Source: Cristatella mucedo (lineage: Eukaryota; Bryozoa; Phylactolaemata; Cristatellidae). Taken from it: a stretch of 64,000 bases of DNA. The stretch spans positions 1,118,001-1,182,000 of the forward strand of contig WPIO01000043.1 in assembly GCA_009760855.2 (NCBI GenBank), in the 5' to 3' direction. The notes under the pieces are model-generated. The model made no database searches, was not told the DNA's origin, and saw only the letters and a program-made list of their open reading frames with translations. The translations under genes and the position numbers were made by a program. Below are positions 12,268-22,196 of this stretch, piece after piece; the stretch's first letter is position 1, and every line of letters starts with the position of its first letter.

Positions 12268-12396
12268 GAATCAACTTAAAATACCAAGGACTAATTTTAA
12301 CTCTTTGATAGTATAGCCTTTACCTAAGTACGAACCGATAGTCTGAAACTCACATCTGGGTAAGTTCATTACATGCAATATTCTTGCATCCTCTTG
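12268..12396. repeat. 129 bp direct repeat, unit 2
   Basis: Second unit of the 129 bp repeat. Here the minus strand is open from 12559 to 12350 (69 codons) with CKNIAC followed by ELTQM and a GTGAGT motif. A short exon ending at this donor is possible, but no matching phase was found. Confidence 0.8.
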
Positions 12397-12820
12397 AAAT
12401 CTCAGCTAAAGACAAATTTATTCCAGTCATCTTTCCCTTCACCACAGTCAAATTAGCCTGCACATGCTCTGGTGATCTTAAAGTGTGCATATGCGCTTGG
12501 TTTAGTGCATTTTGATAGCCATAGATATTATAAAAATGATTGGCCATTATTTTTGCCATCTTTGCAGCAGTATGCTTGACTCAGTGTGAGACGTGTCAGC
12601 TTTAACCTGCTAGGAAGCATACACGTCATAAACGTTGAGAATTTTATTCTCTTGCAGCGAGTTGTAAAGTGCCTTGGTATACATTACAGCACAGGAGTCA
12701 AGTTGAACAGAAAGTTCAGCAGATAGACAGGGGGCGAGGGTTTCTAGTCTAGTAGGGATTACAGAGAAGAGATTGATTCTCTAATTTGTGTATCTTATCT
12801 CCGAGGAATGCAAAGAAACG

Positions 12821-12928
12821 CTAAGCAAAGACATCCATAGAGATTTGTGAGCTGCACGCTTGAGTGAGAGCGGTCGCTGGCTGAGACTTTATTTTTGTAG
12901 AACTTATTTGAAAGCTTTGCTGGGGGAT
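12821..12928 (-). CDS. Possible terminal exon, copy 1
   Basis: After acceptor CTCAACAG the minus strand reads IPQQSFQISSTKIKSQPATA and ends SQISMDVFA-stop. The related copy at 16265-16169 ends SEILMDVLA-stop and keeps the acceptor, but indels change its entry frame. It could be an alternative 3' coding end or only duplicated intron sequence. Confidence 0.25.
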   Translation of the reverse strand: MPQQSFQISSTKIKSQPATALTQACSSQISMDVFA

Positions 12929-13216
12929 CTGTTGAGAACAACAGACTCTAAGGTAGTAGCGAGTCAGAGTAAGCTCAAGCTGAGAATTTGCATGCATACT
13001 TGTCAACATTGATGAAGTGCTGAGAAAGAGATTTGGTTCTCTTGTTGCACCATACTTATTATTTTTGACTGCCGTTCTTCAACTTTAATTCAATCTAATA
13101 ATGTATCAATAAAAATAATATTTGAATGCATTAGACTACTAGGGCTTAAATTTATAGCCTGAAACAAGCGTTATTTCCAATAAGGTACTGGCCAGCCTCC
13201 TTAATTACGTACGTAC

Positions 13217-13282
13217 CGTTTATCTGGAGTGTCATTGCTCCACACTCAGGTGATGAAGGTGCAGGTGGCTCACAGTGCGACA
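13217..13282 (-). CDS. G1 66 bp phase 1-1 exon with Cys pair
   Basis: Acceptor TTTTTGCAG and donor GTACGT (13216-13211) bound 66 bp in phase 1-1. The peptide is SHCEPPAPSSPECGAMTLQI-like, with two cysteines in a Pro/Ser-rich context. A related segment at 16563-16628 has kept the donor but has CG where AG is needed. It probably adds a short Pro/Ser linker to the mucin-like product. Confidence 0.55.
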
Positions 13283-13421
13283 CTGCAAAAATAAAATCTG
13301 GTTGTATGAAGGTTTTTAATGAGTTCAACCATCCTGAAATATGTGCTATTTCGTATCTCACAGCCAGCGCTAAACTTGCTAAAAGAATATTTGTGTTTGT
13401 TTCAAGCAACGTGCAGCATAC

Positions 13422-13481
13422 CAGTGGCCGTCGAATTACCAGTAAGCAGAGGTGCATGAACATCTGAGGAGTTTAAAATGT
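13422..13481 (-). CDS. G1 60 bp phase 1-1 exon, copy 1
   Basis: Acceptor TTTTTGCAG and donor GTATGC bound 60 bp in phase 1-1. The peptide is ILNSSDVHAPLLTGNSTATG, with two N-glycosylation sequons (NSS, NST). Copies occur at 16768-16827 and, split by a LINE, at 36460-37310. An S1 SINE lies just upstream of all three. Confidence 0.6.
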
Positions 13482-13499
13482 CTGCAAAAATAAATTATA

Positions 13500-13625
13500 T
13501 AATGTAATATAATTCATTGTATTGCACCCTTAGATAAATGTATCTCTTTTTATGTGCATCAAATATGCGCAAAACTTGAGCCCACGATCTCGGCCATCGA
13601 ATACATTACCGCGACCTCGTTTATT
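13500..13625 (-). mobile_element. S1 SINE, reverse, diverged
   Basis: The reverse of a tRNA-derived SINE: a box-B-like stretch (ttgagcccacgatctcgg, near 13575-13592) is followed by remnants of the tRNA-like head. It occupies the same place relative to the 60 bp exon as the SINEs at 16858 and 37350, so insertion came before the exon duplication. Confidence 0.55.
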
Positions 13626-14318
13626 TAGAATGCCTAAGCGGGAGTCGCCGGAAAACATTCAAAAATGGGTCAACATTTCGAAGTTTTTGGAACTTTGTCA
13701 AAATAAAGGAAAGCAAGTTATAAATTCAATTACAAGGTTTATTTATTAGCAGATGACTAGGACGTGATAAATAAAACTAATTTTTAAAACTTATTTAGGT
13801 CGGAAGTAGTACGCCGAGTTCAGCAATGTAACTTTCCCTAAAGCTGGCGGCACCGGAATGTCGTTTTTTCGGCGAACTTCGTCGGTAAAAGCTACTCGGC
13901 CCTACGCGGATATCAGACAATCGCTTGGAACTTTGAAAAATTGCACTTCAATCAGTTTGTATTAACATGATTAACCAATCCTTGCATTAAATGAATGTCA
14001 GCTACATTTTGTTGTACTTCAAAGTTCTTTTCCGTCGTCTGGAAATTCGTGATAAAAGAGCTACTGTAAACCAACACATTAGTAGCCTACGGAGTGTAAT
14101 TGCAGTAGCCCTGAAAGTAACGTAAACTACCTTAAACCGGGAATGGAATTTCGAAGCTCAAGGTTTCTCAATTAAGTTATTAGTGGACTGCTCTCACCTT
14201 ACCCGTGTACGATTATCTAAGAAAGAAGGATAGCGGTCGTTACGTCCCATCAGATGCTTTCTACTCAAAGAATATAGTAATGCTCCTCTCGCCCGTCTGT
14301 GGTAAATGCACAACCTAC

Positions 14319-14441
14319 CAGTCTTTGGATGCGAGCTGACCGTTTTCACGCTGTTTGTAGCAGAAGAGAGTGTGCTGACAGTTGGTAACACTGACGTTGC
14401 TCCTGACCCGGAGCTCTGTACTTGAGCGGGCATTGAGTTTC
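14319..14441 (-). CDS. G1 Ser/Thr-rich exon (123 bp), copy 4
   Basis: Acceptor ATGTTTTAG and donor GTAGGT (14318-14313) bound a 123 bp phase 1-1 exon. The peptide includes SMPAQVQSSGSGATSVLPTV and later STLSSATNSVKTVSS. It has the highest Ser/Thr density of the array. Flanking intron sequence resembles that after copies 1, 2, 5 and 6. Confidence 0.76.
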
Positions 14442-14599
14442 CTAAAACATTATTGCACTAAGAGCTACAAAATTTACTTTCTCAGCGGTGACAAGAAATC
14501 ACTGTGCAGGCTACCTCACTTAACACTGGCTGATTGAAGCGATTCTACTTACAGCTCAAACCAAGACCTTTTAGCTAAGACCGGTACACCAAGCCAACT

Positions 14600-15255
14600 A
14601 ATCGCTTGCTGGTCTACCGGCTGGTTCAATTAGGCACATACAGCTAGTGGAAAAATCAGCAGCTAAGTTTGTCTATCACGAGCAGCCCCCTTGACACACA
14701 TCACTCCACTTCTCGCTGACCTGCACTGGCGCCCAGTCAAGCAACGCATCGACTTTGTCGCTCACTTTTAGGTCAATTATTCTTTGGCTCGAGCCTACAT
14801 ATCAAACCAACTCTACCATCAGGCTAATCATCGTACCATCGACTTTTCAGAATCTCATCGTTTACCTATAAATTGTACGAACCTCAAGCCCTTTGGAGAC
14901 CATGCCTGTAGTTCGTATGCTCCCAATGCATGGAACTCGCTTCCGACTTGCGTTGCGACATCCCCTGACTTTACCGCACTTGAAAAGAAACTAAAAAAGC
15001 TTCTATTTGTCATGGCATTTAGTGGGTCCATGTGATTCCTCTTTTGTTTGTTTATGTGTGCTGACAATTTGCTAGCTGTCACTAACCATACTTGCTTGCT
15101 GACCCTGTGCATGTAACCCCTAACCGTGTAATGCTTGTTGTCTCCGAGCATTCTACCAGTACTATTCGATCATGCTTCCTTCGCAGCAAATGCAGTGCCT
15201 AGAAAGAGATTGAGTCACTGTGAGCGCACAATGCAAAAATTATTATTACTATATA
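14600..15255 (+). mobile_element. LF2 LINE 3' copy
   Basis: Starts at the RT C-terminal GLPA region, includes a degraded LADLHWRPVKQRIDF, and ends after the tail in TTATTATT. Several frameshifts. It is inserted in a G1 intron opposite to the gene's direction. Confidence 0.85.
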
Positions 15256-15269
15256 TGTAAAATACAGTA

Positions 15270-15860
15270 GATGGTCTGCCTCGACCGGTCCCAGTGTCTT
15301 TGATTGGGAATGCTAAAAAGAAGACTGAGCGGAGGTTGTTACTCAAGTTCTCTTCTTATCGTGTTAATTTCTCGAATATAGACCTGAATTTTCCAAAGGC
15401 ACTGAGACATAACTTGAGACTGATGACATATTTATTATGTTAGTTATGAATGCAAGCAGCAGGAAGTCTTTTATCGTAGAAGCAGCCTAGTGGGATTTAA
15501 AATCCTAGCTGATTAAACAGCCTCTTTTGTATAAAGACAGAAGAGCCTTCACGGCTGTCACCACCGCTTGCAGCAGCGATAAAGGATCGCTCACCGCAGG
15601 AATCGAACCCACGACCTCGGGTCCGAGGTCGTGAAAAGCAACCGCCTTACCTAGTGTGCCATCACGGCTCACCAAAGAGAGCAGGGTCTAGAAGATTAGC
15701 ATGTCTTCCTTGATTGAGATATGAACTTCAGGATGAGGTCGCTCGTGGCCTCCTTGAATGAGAAGTGTCAGCTTTTGCCTACTAGATAGTAGGCAGGTGA
15801 CTACCCTTGAGAAGTTGATTTTCTTGCAGCGACTTGTAAAGTTTTTCAGCCAAAATTTAG
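15270..15860 (-). mobile_element. LF2 LINE internal fragment split by a SINE
   Basis: The parts at 15270-15480 and about 15680-15770 match, in order, the region between 61320 and 61640 of the longer minus-strand LF2 copy (upstream RT part). An S2 SINE separates them. The final part, about 15830-15890, is tail-like. Confidence 0.55.
15483..15670 (-). mobile_element. S2 SINE, reverse
   Basis: The reverse of a tRNA-like SINE: GATTAAACAGCCTCTTTTG-type 3' part, then the internal box B (ggaatcgaacccacgacctc, 15599-15618) and a tRNA-like head ending near tagtgtgccatcacggctc. It interrupts an LF2 fragment. Confidence 0.7.
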
Positions 15861-16168
15861 CCCTCTGAGGGACGTATTATTATTAATGCCGATGAAGCAA
15901 CATATCTATGTGAGTACTGTTTTGTTTCAAGATTCTTAACATGGGCAGCCGCAGATCTATGCGCTTAATAAAGAGAACTACCAGAACTAGTTAATAGAAA
16001 TATTTTCAGCTCTGGAGACAAGTTGGCTTACTAGTTCTGCAGAAAAAGAAATTAAGGAGATAAAAAAGGGTGGCGGGAAAATGAGGGTTCGTGGTTCTTC
16101 AGGAATAACAGAGATGAGGTGGATTCTCTAATCCCTTTTATCTTATCTCCGAGCAACTCTGAGAAATG

Positions 16169-16265
16169 CTAAGCTAAGACATCCATTAAAATTTCGGAGC
16201 TGTGTGCTTGCACGAGAGTGGTTGGTGGCTGAGTCTTCATTCTTATAGTAATGTTTGCTGTGGAT
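16169..16265 (-). CDS. Possible terminal exon, copy 2
   Basis: Related to 12821-12928: conserved acceptor AATCAACAG and a C-terminal ending MDVLA-stop, with MKTQPPTTLVQAHSSEI before it. The frame entering from the acceptor differs from copy 1. Coding is uncertain. Confidence 0.22.
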
Positions 16266-16562
16266 CTGTTGATTACAACAGATTCCAAGGTATTCTTGTG
16301 ATATTTTACCCTCAAACTGAGAATTTTCATGCTTTTTTTTAGCATACATGTAGTGCTGAGAAAGGGGTTCGGTTCTCTTATTGCACCATACAAATGACAT
16401 ATTATTATGATTAGTGACTGACATTCGTCGACCACAATCCACCCAAAGAATATATCACTAATAGTATTTGAATGCGTTTGATTATTAGGGCTTAATTGCA
16501 TGGCCTGAAACAAGCGTAACTTTCAATAAGGTACTTACCAGCCTCCATAATCGTGGACGTAC

Positions 16563-16628
16563 CATTTATCTGCACCGTCATTGTTCCACTGTCTGGTGAT
16601 GAAGGCGCAGATGGATCGGAATGCGGCC
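16563..16628 (-). pseudogene. Relic of the 66 bp exon
   Basis: Paralogous to 13217-13282 (PHSDPSAPSSPDSGTMTVQI-like), with a good donor (GTACGT) and a second strong donor GTAAGT further on at EAG. The expected acceptor AG has become CG, and both cysteines are lost (HC to HS, EC to DS). It may use another acceptor (CCAG at 16645 region), but in a different phase. Confidence 0.45.
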
Positions 16629-16767
16629 CGGTATTAGGAAAGCTGGTTGCATGAACGCTTTTTGATGATTTCAGCGACTCTGAAATATGCACCATTTCTT
16701 ATCTTAAAGTCGACATTACACTTTCTAACTGAAATTTAATAATCGTTTCACGCCACGTGCAATATAC

Positions 16768-16827
16768 CAGTGGTTGTTGCATGAACGGTAAGTGAAGGCG
16801 CATGAACATCCGAGGAGCTTGAAACGT
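16768..16827 (-). CDS. G1 60 bp phase 1-1 exon, copy 2
   Basis: Acceptor TTTTTCCAG and donor GTATAT bound 60 bp in phase 1-1. The peptide is VSSSDVHAPSLTVHATTTG. It corresponds to 13422-13481, about 3.3 kb away, within a duplicated block that also includes the sequence 12.6-13.6 kb versus 15.8-17.0 kb. Confidence 0.6.
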
Positions 16828-16857
16828 CTGGAAAAATGAAAAAAATAAAAAAATAAA

Positions 16858-17000
16858 ACAATTTTTAGAGCATCCTGCGAGAATTTAATCTCTATTCAGG
16901 AGCTTCACATATGCCGCAATGCTCGAACCCACAACCTTAGACGTAAAATATATTCACACTGACCTTGGTCGCGGCCAGCCTCTTATGCACTAGGACAAAC
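16858..17000 (-). mobile_element. S1 SINE, reverse
   Basis: In reverse it reads from an LF2-like tail (gagaatttaatctctattc, 16880-16898) through agcttcacatatg to box B (gctcgaacccacaac) and a tRNA-like head with ggtcgcggccagcc. Full SINE order is preserved. It lies immediately upstream of the 60 bp exon copy 2. Confidence 0.68.
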
Positions 17001-17194
17001 GAAAGAGAGATTTTTCTCTTAGAATTTATCAATACCTGTCTATGGTTTCACGATAAAACATTTCAAGGAATCAGAATAAGTTACTTATTTAAAACAGAGC
17101 TAGGTTCACAGACGCTGTAGGCGCTATTGCAGATAAACTGACATTCATTATTTTCTCCTCGTAATTGATTGTTCATATATGAATGTATAATTTC

Positions 17195-17312
17195 TTGTAT
17201 GGCATCCTAAGAGGACTCATTCGAGCCCACGAAATCGGTCGTCAAATAAGTTCACCTCGATCCTGGTCGTTAAAGAGGAGCACCTTAACAGCAAACCATC
17301 AGGGCGCCAGAA
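17195..17312 (-). mobile_element. S1 SINE, reverse, diverged
   Basis: A reverse S1 copy with box B stretch ttcgagcccacgaaatcggt and head remnants. Its counterpart in the G2 segment is at 38105-38235, with similar flanks on both sides, so it predates the G1/G2 duplication. Confidence 0.6.
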
Positions 17313-17330
17313 CTGCCCGTCTCAACTTAC

Positions 17331-17567
17331 GTCACTGTAAGCACTTTTAAATCTTTGCCGGGCATTAAAATGAGACGCTTGGGTTTGGCAGCACGGCTTA
17401 TAAGCCGAGCTCGTTGCAACGTCCATATTCTCCTTTTTTTCACCTCCCAGCTCTGGCTTTAAGTCGAATATCACATTAATGTCAAGGTTCCATCGTTCGT
17501 TCTTTTCTTTCCAATCGTTTCCCCAAGCTTTGGATTGTCCTTCCAAATAAATACTGCTACTTCTCAC
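17331..17567 (-). other. Open segment conserved in G2 region
   Basis: The minus strand is open for about 80 codons, including INVIFDLKPELGGEKKENMD, and ends at a GTAAGT donor at 17330-17325. The counterpart at about 38260-38440 has a stop where K of DLKPEL stands and a one-base shift further on. It may be a G1 exon that decayed in G2, or simply duplicated non-coding sequence open by chance. No acceptor was found with confidence. Confidence 0.25.
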
Positions 17568-19170
17568 GCTACACTTTTTCCCTACGGCTCTTCTGATTCA
17601 AGCTGCTTTACTGCATCTTAACCGTTTCATTTCCTCTAGAGACCGTGGCTTTATTTAACATTAACCCAAGTCTAGGAGCTGGCTGCTGGTTAAAGTCATT
17701 AAATTACGTGACCTAAAAAGAATCATATCAATTATAAATCCACACTGCTCCAACAGCAACTGTTCCGTCCTGTGAAGTTTTCCGGGTACTCACAGTATGC
17801 GCATTTTGTCATTCACTAGTTTGATTGCTTCCTTTCCAGCATGAGTCAATGACCTCTGAAAGAAGTCCACTTCTCTTAGGGCATTTCTACTAACTTCTAG
17901 AGGCATGAAGCATACGCTCAGCAACGTCCTTGCATTTCGTCTGTAGGATGGAGAAACAAGTTTCGAGAATGACAAAATATAGTCGAATAAATAGAAATTA
18001 GTGATATAGCTATTGTCTATCTAGTAAGGCTTCGGTATTGATTGGGCATTTACATGATTAATAAGGGCACTCAAGTGCATGCAAAAAGGCCTATGTACTT
18101 TGTAAGATGTAAATGTACCTAACATAATTTAGTGTGAATCCATTTTTGAGCTGAATCAGCAAAAACTAGCAAAGACCAAGTAGCGACTCTTCCATACGTA
18201 GCTCAAAGAAGCCTTAGCGGCTTTTGGAAGCATGTAGTAGCCGAAAGAATCTTACCCAACAAAGAAAAAGTGGCTGGCAGGGCAGAATAAACAGATCAGT
18301 GAAGGAAGTTAGCTGCCCAGATGTACAAGCTCTTGATAGCAGGAAAGGCTGTACTATAGTAATTAGCAGAAGAATATATATCGATGGCTCGAATAGAGAA
18401 GCTGAGAAGCATCTTTGAGTTACTAGGGCAGTAGTGGAAGTGATTGCCTTGAAACAAGCTGCTCAAGGATGGCTCCCAAGTAAGTGGGACATTCTGTCGG
18501 TTGCATGAGATAAAATTTAGTTACATAAATAGTAACACCGACTAATAGCGAGTGTGGATGGCTCTGCTTGAGCAGTTTTTTGCTTATTCTGGAACGCGAT
18601 CCAAAACATCTTCCAGACCCAATTGGAGCTTGATATCTTGTATGTGCTAATAATTAACTTAAATTGATTAGTTGCACGAGTAACCTCGGTTTACAAGAAG
18701 CTATTATTTCAAATGCCTCGACTGAATGCAGCATTGCTGCTCCTAGCAATCGCACGTAGTCCGATTGTACGAGAAGCGTAGGCTCGACAGGATGAGCCGG
18801 CCGGACTTAATGTAGAAACATGAAAGAGGTCAAAGAAGCATCTTTTCCTCTGCGGCAGACGAAAGGAAATTAAGATTGTCTTGATCGCAAATGCACCTTC
18901 CCTTTTGCTGCGGACATAGGTGCATTAGCTTAGCAGATTGTGTGCACTGCAAAGTATCTGCAGCTCAGGTCACCTAGTCACCAGATTTTAATTTGCTCGT
19001 CTGTTTCTCTTAGCAACTACCGGAAAGTGACTGCCAGTAAAGTCTTGGACTACTGCCACGATAGCTTAGTAGCCCAGGTTTGATGCTATCCCACCGGCAA
19101 GTCACGACACGGGCTTCAACAGACGTGAATTCAATGGACGCGCTGATTGGGCAGCAACTCCTCCTCCTAA
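17568..19170. other. Intron or unit sequence without recognised gene
   Basis: No exon is supported. Blocks at about 17580-17990 and 18580-18710 are similar to 38440-38830 and 38880-39010 in the G2 segment, which marks this as part of the duplicated segment. Confidence 0.45.
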
Positions 19171-19174
19171 TGTA

Positions 19175-19745
19175 AAGTAATTTAATGAAATGTATCTCCG
19201 TCTGTAACTCCACAAAATCATAAGGAACATGTAGGTGTTACGCAGGAGAGTTTTGTATAGCGCACTCACAGCCTAAGCGGCTTTCGGTACGCATTCGGTA
19301 GCCAACAGACTTCGTCTCACGCAACAAAGAGAAAGTGGGAAGCATAGCCGAGTAAGGAGAGCAGTTGAGGTAGTGAGTAGCATAGAAGTAGCAGCTCAGG
19401 ACCGCTGAAAAGAATGTGCCATGGTCAACTACTCTCCTACTGCCGATTATGGCACATCTTTTTCAGCGGTCCTGAGCTGCTACTTCTATGCTACTCACTA
19501 CCTCAACTGCTCTCCTGACTCGGCTATGCTGCCCACTTTCTCTTTGTTGCGTGAGACGAAGTCTGTTGGCTACCGAATGCGTACCGAAAGCCGCTTAGGC
19601 TGTGAGTGCGCCATACAAAACTCTCCTGCGTGACACCCACATGGTCTTTATGATTTTGTGGAGTTACAGACGGAGATGCATTACATTACATGGTCGGCAG
19701 TAGGAGAGTAGTTGTCGTTGCGTAAGAGTTGTGGAAGCCTAGCAT
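19175..19745 (-). mobile_element. LF1 LINE 3' copy, host of a nested LF1
   Basis: Minus-strand LF1 3' sequence at 19175-19426 continues at 19689-19745 (tcggcagtaggagagtagtt). The interruption is a plus-strand LF1 fragment. Together the two produce a long inverted repeat of roughly 250 bp arms. Confidence 0.85.
19427..19688 (+). mobile_element. LF1 LINE 3' fragment nested in LF1
   Basis: 262 bp of LF1 3' sequence from the actactctcc region to the ACATT repeat. It is flanked by a 7 bp target duplication CATGGTC (19420-19426 and 19689-19695), which proves insertion into the older minus-strand LF1. Confidence 0.85.
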
Positions 19746-19770
19746 CCCTATCGTAACTGCCTCATGACTG

Positions 19771-19784
19771 CCCCCCCCCCCCCC
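19771..19784. repeat. Poly-C run
   Basis: Fourteen C residues next to the end of an LF1 fragment. Confidence 0.9.
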
Positions 19785-20375
19785 GCGGCCCAACGAATCA
19801 CCCCTTATCAAACCATTACCACTATAAATGTCAACAGCCCATAAACTAGCTGCAGCACATATACTAGGGCCATAAACACCGCCGGCCCATAAACCAAGAC
19901 AACAATGTAGGTGTCTATTTTTCTAGCAGAAACAGAAATCTCTCGCATGGCACCGCTTAGACTACACTTTATTTGGGCTCTTGTAAGAATTATCAACAGT
20001 AATCAATTCATATCGACCAGTGATTGTCTCTAAAGAATAGCTTGATTCTATGGTAGCAGCAAGGTTGGAGCGACCCAGTTGGTCGCTCTAGCGCTGCAGT
20101 AAGTGCCAGCATGCAAGCATCCTACGCTGACATAGCTTCTGCTCTGTTGCTGCAATGTCATCATTAAACTGGGCTCAGTGTGGCAAAGCCATGTGCTAAT
20201 GGGTGTCCATAGAATCTTGTTCAAAAGTACAGAAATGGAGTTGGGGTTTAATGGCGATATCTTTGGCCATGGCTTATCGCGTAATAACTCAGACGCATTG
20301 AACCGAGCAAATGTTTGAAAAATAAATATGCGGGACACCAATAGTCCTGGCAGGCGAACGACAGCTTCTTCTTAC

Positions 20376-20451
20376 CGGCTTCCTTGACGTGTAATATGAG
20401 GACCACACAGCAAGCAGACAGCGCCAGCGCTGACACGGCGGAAAGTTCCAT
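20376..20451 (-). CDS. G1 exon 1: signal peptide
   Basis: The start codon at 20451 opens 25 codons plus one base, ending at donor GTAAGA (20375-20370), phase 1. The peptide MELSAVSALALSACC..LILHVKEA is a classic signal peptide or signal anchor with a 15-20 residue hydrophobic core. An upstream in-frame ATG at 20475 exists, but only the downstream start is shared with the G2 paralogue (43067-43142), so I chose it. Exon length, donor and phase are identical in G2. The phase 1 end fits the phase 1-1 exons downstream. Confidence 0.75.
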
Positions 20452-20563
20452 CCTTGAAACACGAGCTTCCTGCACCCTGCACTGATATCCACGATTTAAT
20501 GCAATTTAAATAATACCGCTTTCCTGCCTTAAGCTAAACGTCAATACTTTGGATCGATGGTAG

Positions 20564-20571
20564 TTATATAA
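20564..20571 (-). promoter_or_regulatory. TATA-like box of G1
   Basis: TTATATAA lies about 115 bp upstream of the chosen G1 start. The surrounding 500 bp is clearly related to that upstream of G2 exon 1, but the G2 counterpart reads TTATTTGA. This is suggestive only. Confidence 0.4.
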
Positions 20572-21111
20572 GTTCATTATGATCAAGCGTTAGCTGAGCA
20601 AACTTCTGCAATTGAATAACTGCTGCAGCATCAATGAGACTTTCCCTACATTGTAATGATAATTGCCGCCTCTAGATTGGCTGAGAAAAGTAAATAGTGA
20701 GAACGAGTGTATGCATTCGGCATGACAAGGTGAGAGTATTCCTAATAGTTGCACACCAACAAAGGGCCAATTGAATTTGCCAGCAACTCACTGTAGCGTA
20801 GCGGCAACTGCCATAAAGCAGTCGGCCTCCAATGGAACTCGCTGCACGCCAGCAACTGTTGCTATATTAACTAGCGGACACTTGACGGGACGCGTGAAGC
20901 TAGTTCAACGGAGCGAAAATTACGATTTGTATAAGCTGCACGAAAATTGCTTGCACACTATAACTGACAGAGCAAAGCAGAGTGTGAGAGCACCTATGAT
21001 TTTTCTAGCAAGATAATTTTTTTAAAGCAGAGCTAGCAACTAAACAGCCACAAAGTGTCATATCTATTCAGCATTAGCAGAGCCATTCGACTATTTAAGT
21101 GACTCGTTTAA

Positions 21112-21975
21112 ATAATAATAATAATAATGCACTTGATAAAGCGCCCTCAGAGGACTCAATCTCTCTCTAGGCGCTTTTCATTTGCTACAAGGGGAAATGC
21201 AATTGAATGGTGAGTAATATCATGTTTGATAAACAAACAAAAGGAATAACATGGTTAGGGGTGACATGCACAGGGTCAGCATGCAATTGGTGTCAATTGT
21301 GCAATTGGTGGTCAGCATGCAATTGGTCAGCATTCATGTGGTTAGTGGCAGCATGCACAGTGTCAGCACACATAAGCACATCAAGGACGAATCACAGGGA
21401 CCCACTAAATGCTGTCCTAAATAGGTGTGTTTTTAACTGCTTTTTAAATTTGGTCAAGTCAGGGGATGTTCTGATGCAAGTCGGAAGGGAGTTCCAGGCT
21501 TTGGGAGCATACGAACTAAATGCACGGTCTCCAGAGGATTTGAGGTATGTACGAGGTATTCGTAGACTGTTGGATTTCGAAAAGCGGGTGGTACGATGCT
21601 TGGCCTGATGGGGGAGTATATCTGAGAGATAGGCTGGAGCCAAAGAATGAAGTGACCTAAAAGTAAGCGACGAAACCTTGAAGTCGATCCGTTGCTTGAC
21701 TGGTAGCCAGTATAGGTCGGCAAGAAGTGGTGTGATGTGGCAACTGCGACGCTCACGACAGACAAGCCTAGCTGCAGAGTTTTGCACCAGCTGCAATCGC
21801 CTGATCGCACATGCTGGTAGGCCAGTAAGCAGTGAGTTACAGAAGTCGAGACGGGATGTCACGAATGTAGGGACCAAGTTGGACGTGGTATCCTTATCTA
21901 AATAAGCCCGAATTTTAGCAATGTTATGAAGCTGAAAATAGGCAGATTTGACTGTGGAGCTGACATGGTCCAAGA
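21112..21975 (-). mobile_element. LF2 LINE 3' copy with open RT C-terminus
   Basis: Reverse LF2 from the AAT repeat through tail and 3' UTR to the RT C-terminal domain. A 195-codon frame (21979-21392) is open and includes LADLYWLPVKQRIDFKVSSL. A small local expansion of gcatgcaattggtcag-like units is at 21280-21340. It is among the youngest LF2 copies here; 5'-truncated. Confidence 0.9.
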
Positions 21976-21979
21976 CCAA

Positions 21980-22196
21980 CCAATAAATTGCCTAAAGGAT
22001 ATTTAGACAATGAAACCGCCACCTCGGCGGCCAATGCATTTATAACATCACGTCTTGACTTCTCCAAGTAACTAGAGGCAGATCTCGTGGCCTGCGTCAT
22101 TAAGCAACAACTGTTGGTGAAACACTCTTTAGCTTGAATTTTTATTGTGGATGTCGCAATTGCACCATTACGTCCCCTCTCGCCGACCTGCGATGT
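21980..22196 (+). mobile_element. Ancient LF2 fragment shared with G2 region
   Basis: Highly diverged LF2-like sequence (ggccaatgcatttataacat, then cttgacttct) that aligns with 43740-43975. Presence in both segments means insertion before the G1/G2 duplication. Its right side is cut by an LF1 copy. Confidence 0.5.

Larger units (their letters stand above)
6550..20451 (-). other. Gene G1: secreted mucin-like protein, symmetric exon array
   Basis: This is a gene-level interpretation of minus-strand exons starting with a signal-peptide exon at 20451. Candidate internal exons lie at 16827-16768, 14441-14319, 13481-13422, 13282-13217, 11180-11058, 7119-6997 and 6672-6550, each bounded by AG and GT in codon phase 1-1. 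The predicted product enters the secretory pathway and is rich in Ser and Thr with a repeated G-x-S-x-P-[AI]-Q start, as in O-glycosylated mucins. Several LINEs and SINEs sit in the introns. The last exon and poly(A) site were not identified and may lie left of the window. Exon order is inferred; some copies may not be spliced in. No function is claimed beyond a secreted or surface mucin-like protein. Confidence 0.55.
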
